From JASHVB01 sp963762885 (GTDB taxonomy: Bacteria > Pseudomonadota > Alphaproteobacteria > Acetobacterales > Acetobacteraceae): a DNA stretch of 64,000 nt. Under the pieces are notes generated by a model. It did no database searches. It was not told the DNA's origin and was given only the letters and a program-made list of their open reading frames with translations. The stretch is taken from positions 124,001 to 188,000 of the forward strand of contig CAVXNH010000051.1 in NCBI GenBank assembly GCA_963762885.1. The letters run 5' to 3'. Positions 61,580-64,000 of the stretch are shown piece after piece (position 1 is the stretch's first letter; the number at the start of each line of letters is the position of its first letter). Both the position numbers and the translations under genes were made by a program.

Positions 61580-63144
61580 CCGGCTTGTCGAAACGCTGCA
61601 GATGGACGTCGCCTGCCACTGTCTCGTATGCCTTGACGTAGCCAAGCGGCGGTGCGGAAGGATCGAATGGAAGCTGGTCATCCGGCACGGTCAACGCCCA
61701 GATGCGCTGGTAGCGCTGAGCTTGTCCTGGAGAATCAATTCGATCCTGACTGTCGGTGCAAGCGTCACGAATGCCAGGGGGCGGCTGGACGTGGCTCCGA
61801 ACAAGATAATAACGCACGGCACAACTGGCTGAATGCTGTTCCACCGCAATCGCCGCGTCGCCAGGGCGCAAATCTTGTGCCATCCGGTCAGCGAGCAAGT
61901 CGAGGCGCACGTGATCGGTGTGATAGTAATTGTTCAATCCGGCAAGATTGACCGCCAGCAGCAAGGCAAAGACCGCCGATCTGAGCCATACCGTCGGCAA
62001 CCCTGCAATGCCGGTGGCGACCACCATGGTGAGAGGAATTTCCAACCACGCAAGCGTGTTCAAGAGATAGATAAAAGCCGGATCGATAAAAGCGAACCCC
62101 AATAATGAACATAGAAGTGGGAGAAACGCGGCAGTGAGGGTCACATACGACCACGGCTCGTATCGCCGGATCAGCGGGAATGCGGACAGTGCCACCACGA
62201 TATAGAGCGGAACCACCACGATCATGAGATGCCAAACATCGCCTACGGTGTAGATATGGGCGATGGTCCCGAGAAAACCCTCCCAGGCGACAGAGGATGT
62301 CGGGGAGCCATGGGGAGTCCGGCTTGTCTCAAACAGGTGCGCGATCTGTGGCACAAAGCCCGGTAACCGGAGCGACAAGATGAGTACTGACAAGAATTTG
62401 CGCGGCGAGCCATCTCATGATCCAGCGCCGTCGGAGCAGATCCGATGCCGCAACGGCGATGATCATCCCGACGTTGAGTACCAGCAGGAAGAATCCCCCG
62501 GTCGGTTGCACGAGCACCGTGGCGGCGGAGCCGACGACGTAAGCGCTCCAGCCTAAGGCGGCATGCAAGGTTCCCCGACGGCTTCCGGCACTGCCAATGA
62601 CGTCCCCCCGAGGGCGGCGGCCCGCCTCCAAAGTGTCCGCAAGCACCTGGATCAGTCCCCAGAACGTGATTGCGCAGACCACGATCTGGAAGGGATAGGG
62701 CCGCGCCTTCTGCGCCAGATCAACGTCCATCGGCGCGATCGCAAATAACACCCCGGCCATCAGGCCAATCCGCCAACCGAACATTTGGCGCGCGCTGGCA
62801 CATACGAGGCCCGTCGCCACTGCCACTGCCAGCGCCGATAGCATACGGACCCAAAAAACACTTGCGCCGCCTGCACTGATCCAAAAGCTGAGAGTTAAAA
62901 AATAAAGCGGCGGTAGATTGCTATCCAGGAGGATTTTGGTGGCCGTACGTATGCCATCCCAGGCGACGAGGACGCTCTCCGCCTCGTCGTTCCACAACGT
63001 GGTAGCGTCCAGGCGGACCAAATTGAGACCGAGCGACAGCGCGAAGACTGCCAATGGCACCAGCCACATATTGGCCTCGACGACCTTTTCGAACCGGCCG
63101 GTCGCCGAGCCTGCTACACAGGCGCGCGTGCTTGGCCTTATCAT
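61566..63144 (-). pseudogene. GT-C-like membrane glycosyltransferase, frameshifted
   Basis: N-terminal part (MIRPSTRAC or MWLVPLAVF start): VRLDATTLWNDEAESVLVAW with the Asp-Glu motif of GT-C (GT39/GT83-like) enzymes, and AQKARPYPFQIVV. After WLAAQILVS the frame breaks (TGAGTACTGA on the plus strand, 62381-62390); one extra base removed restores LILSLRLPGFVPQ and the ~255-residue C-terminal part with helices and a globular end (YHTDHVRLDLLADRMAQDLRP). Expected to transfer sugar from a lipid donor in the membrane. Paralogue of the next gene. Confidence 0.78.
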
Positions 63145-63247
63145 ATGATCGATGCAGGCCGTGGTCCGCCCCCATGGCGGAGCTCGTATTGATCTTGAGA
63201 GCGATCGGTCGGTTTTGTGTGAGGGCCGGCTCGACCGGTCAAACTTA
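63145..63247. other. Short gap between paralogues
   Basis: 103 bases with no gene; both flanking genes are on the minus strand, so this holds the second copy's promoter or an operon linker. Confidence 0.4.
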
Positions 63248-64000
63248 TCACCCGCCCTGCCCTGGTTTGTCGAAGCGCTGCAAGTGGATGTCACCCACCG
63301 CGTTGTCGTATGCTTTGGTATAACCAAGCGGCGGTGCAGCCGGATCGAAGGGAAGCTGGCCGTCCGGCGCGGTCAGGGCCCAGATGCGCTGATATTGCTG
63401 TGCGACGCCGGTTGAAAAGATCCGGTCCTGATTGCCGGTGCATGCGTCCCGAATGCCGGGCGGCGGCTGGATGCCACTGCGGATCAGATAATAGCGCAGG
63501 CCGCAACTGGCGGCACCGTTTTCCGTGACGATCACCGCGTCGTCCGGGCGCAGGTTTTGTGCCATCCGATCAGCGATCAGGTCGAGCCGAACGTGATCGG
63601 TATGATAGTAATTCCTCAATCCGAGAACGTTCATGGCCACCAGCAAAACCAAGACCGCCGACCTGAGCCAAACCGTCGGCAGTGTCGCAACGCCCGTTGC
63701 AACCACCATGGAGACGGGAATTTCCAGCCAGACAAACGTGTTCATGACGTAGCCGAAGATCGGATGGATGAAAACGAATCCGGCCAACGAACACAGCAAC
63801 GGGACGACTGCCGTCGCGAGGATCAGATACGACCACGGCCGGTATCGCCGACCCAGCACCGCCGCGGACAGAAACAGCAGGACATAGAGAGGAACAGCCA
63901 CCAGCAGCAGATGCCATACGTCGAAAACCGTGTAGGCATACGCAATCGCCCAGAAATAGCTCTCCCAAGTGGGATAGAAGATGGAGGCGGCGGTGTGAGT
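63248..64000 (-). CDS. GT-C-like membrane glycosyltransferase, partial
   Basis: 251 codons to the window edge; the gene continues to the right. Frame is open to base 64000 (...TVFDVWHLLLVAVPLYVLL). Its whole length parallels the C-terminal part of the frameshifted copy at 61566 (DVWHL...PLY, FIHPIFGYVMNT, LEIPVSMVVATG, NYYHTDHVRLDLIADRMAQNL, PPPGIRDACTGNQD), with high similarity. Intact in this region, so it shows what the other copy should read. Confidence 0.85.
   Translation of the reverse strand, partial: THTAASIFYPTWESYFWAIAYAYTVFDVWHLLLVAVPLYVLLFLSAAVLGRRYRPWSYLILATAVVPLLCSLAGFVFIHPIFGYVMNTFVWLEIPVSMVVATGVATLPTVWLRSAVLVLLVAMNVLGLRNYYHTDHVRLDLIADRMAQNLRPDDAVIVTENGAASCGLRYYLIRSGIQPPPGIRDACTGNQDRIFSTGVAQQYQRIWALTAPDGQLPFDPAAPPLGYTKAYDNAVGDIHLQRFDKPGQGG

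Noticed and set aside
1..64000. tRNA and rRNA genes
   Set aside because: No cloverleaf-like sequences were found by eye in the intergenic regions; only the tmRNA acceptor piece was found.

Overview
The window looks like chromosome of a high-GC alphaproteobacterium, most likely an Acetobacteraceae-type (Rhodospirillales) organism. Support: GC-rich coding with many ATGA-coupled operons, TRAP and ABC uptake systems, aerobic molybdenum hydroxylase genes, a circularly permuted two-piece alphaproteobacterial tmRNA gene (about 36129-36405), and lppC-rsmI-argB housekeeping order. The family-level placement is an inference.

Layout. 1-1.8 kb: broken toxin-antitoxin remnants around a DUF6471/membrane-protein pair. 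1.9-9.8 kb: Bcr-type efflux, NnrU, a fused three-module amino-acid/opine oxidase-like flavoprotein, a GMC oxidoreductase and a small HTH/coiled-coil operon behind a well-formed promoter. 9.9-12.9 kb: complete TRAP transporter. 13-24 kb: DedA, quinone oxidoreductase, LuxR/hydrolase regulator divergent from a branched-chain-type binding protein, DHA2 efflux pump, PhnZ-like HD oxygenase, M19 dipeptidase, aldo-keto reductase and a flavin monooxygenase/acyl-CoA dehydrogenase homologue. 24-25.9 kb: AT-richer islet (serine recombinase, unknown, DUF1828/1829) with ATGA overlaps. 26.8-33 kb: rsmI, LppC-like lipoprotein, argB, DUF2336 and a diguanylate cyclase. 33.4-38.2 kb: YdcF, two solute-binding proteins, ssrA, alpha/beta hydrolase. 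38.2-43.6 kb: J-domain protein and a molybdenum hydroxylase operon (FAD, 2Fe-2S and Mo subunits plus a MoaD-like protein). 43.6-50.8 kb: two toxin-antitoxin pairs, MFS, Uma2, Fe-alcohol dehydrogenase, M48 peptidase and a VIT1/CCC1-type protein. 50.8-55.5 kb: operon of class II aldolase, amidohydrolase and two oligopeptide-type ABC ATPases. 55.6-57.6 kb: group II intron. 57.7-64 kb: DUF2252 and SYLF genes, each with an FNR-type box upstream, a PLP desulfhydrase and two tandem GT-C-like membrane proteins, the last cut by the window edge.

Three themes cut across the window. First, six otherwise convincing genes each carry one net +1 frameshift, always in the same direction, which means either insertion-type sequence errors or real decay. 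Second, several families of palindromic repeats sit between genes and in a few cases supply a ribosome-binding site, a terminator or the N-terminus of a protein. Third, the group II intron lies precisely inside one of these palindromes: removing 55665-57547 rebuilds the palindrome exactly, which fixes both intron ends.
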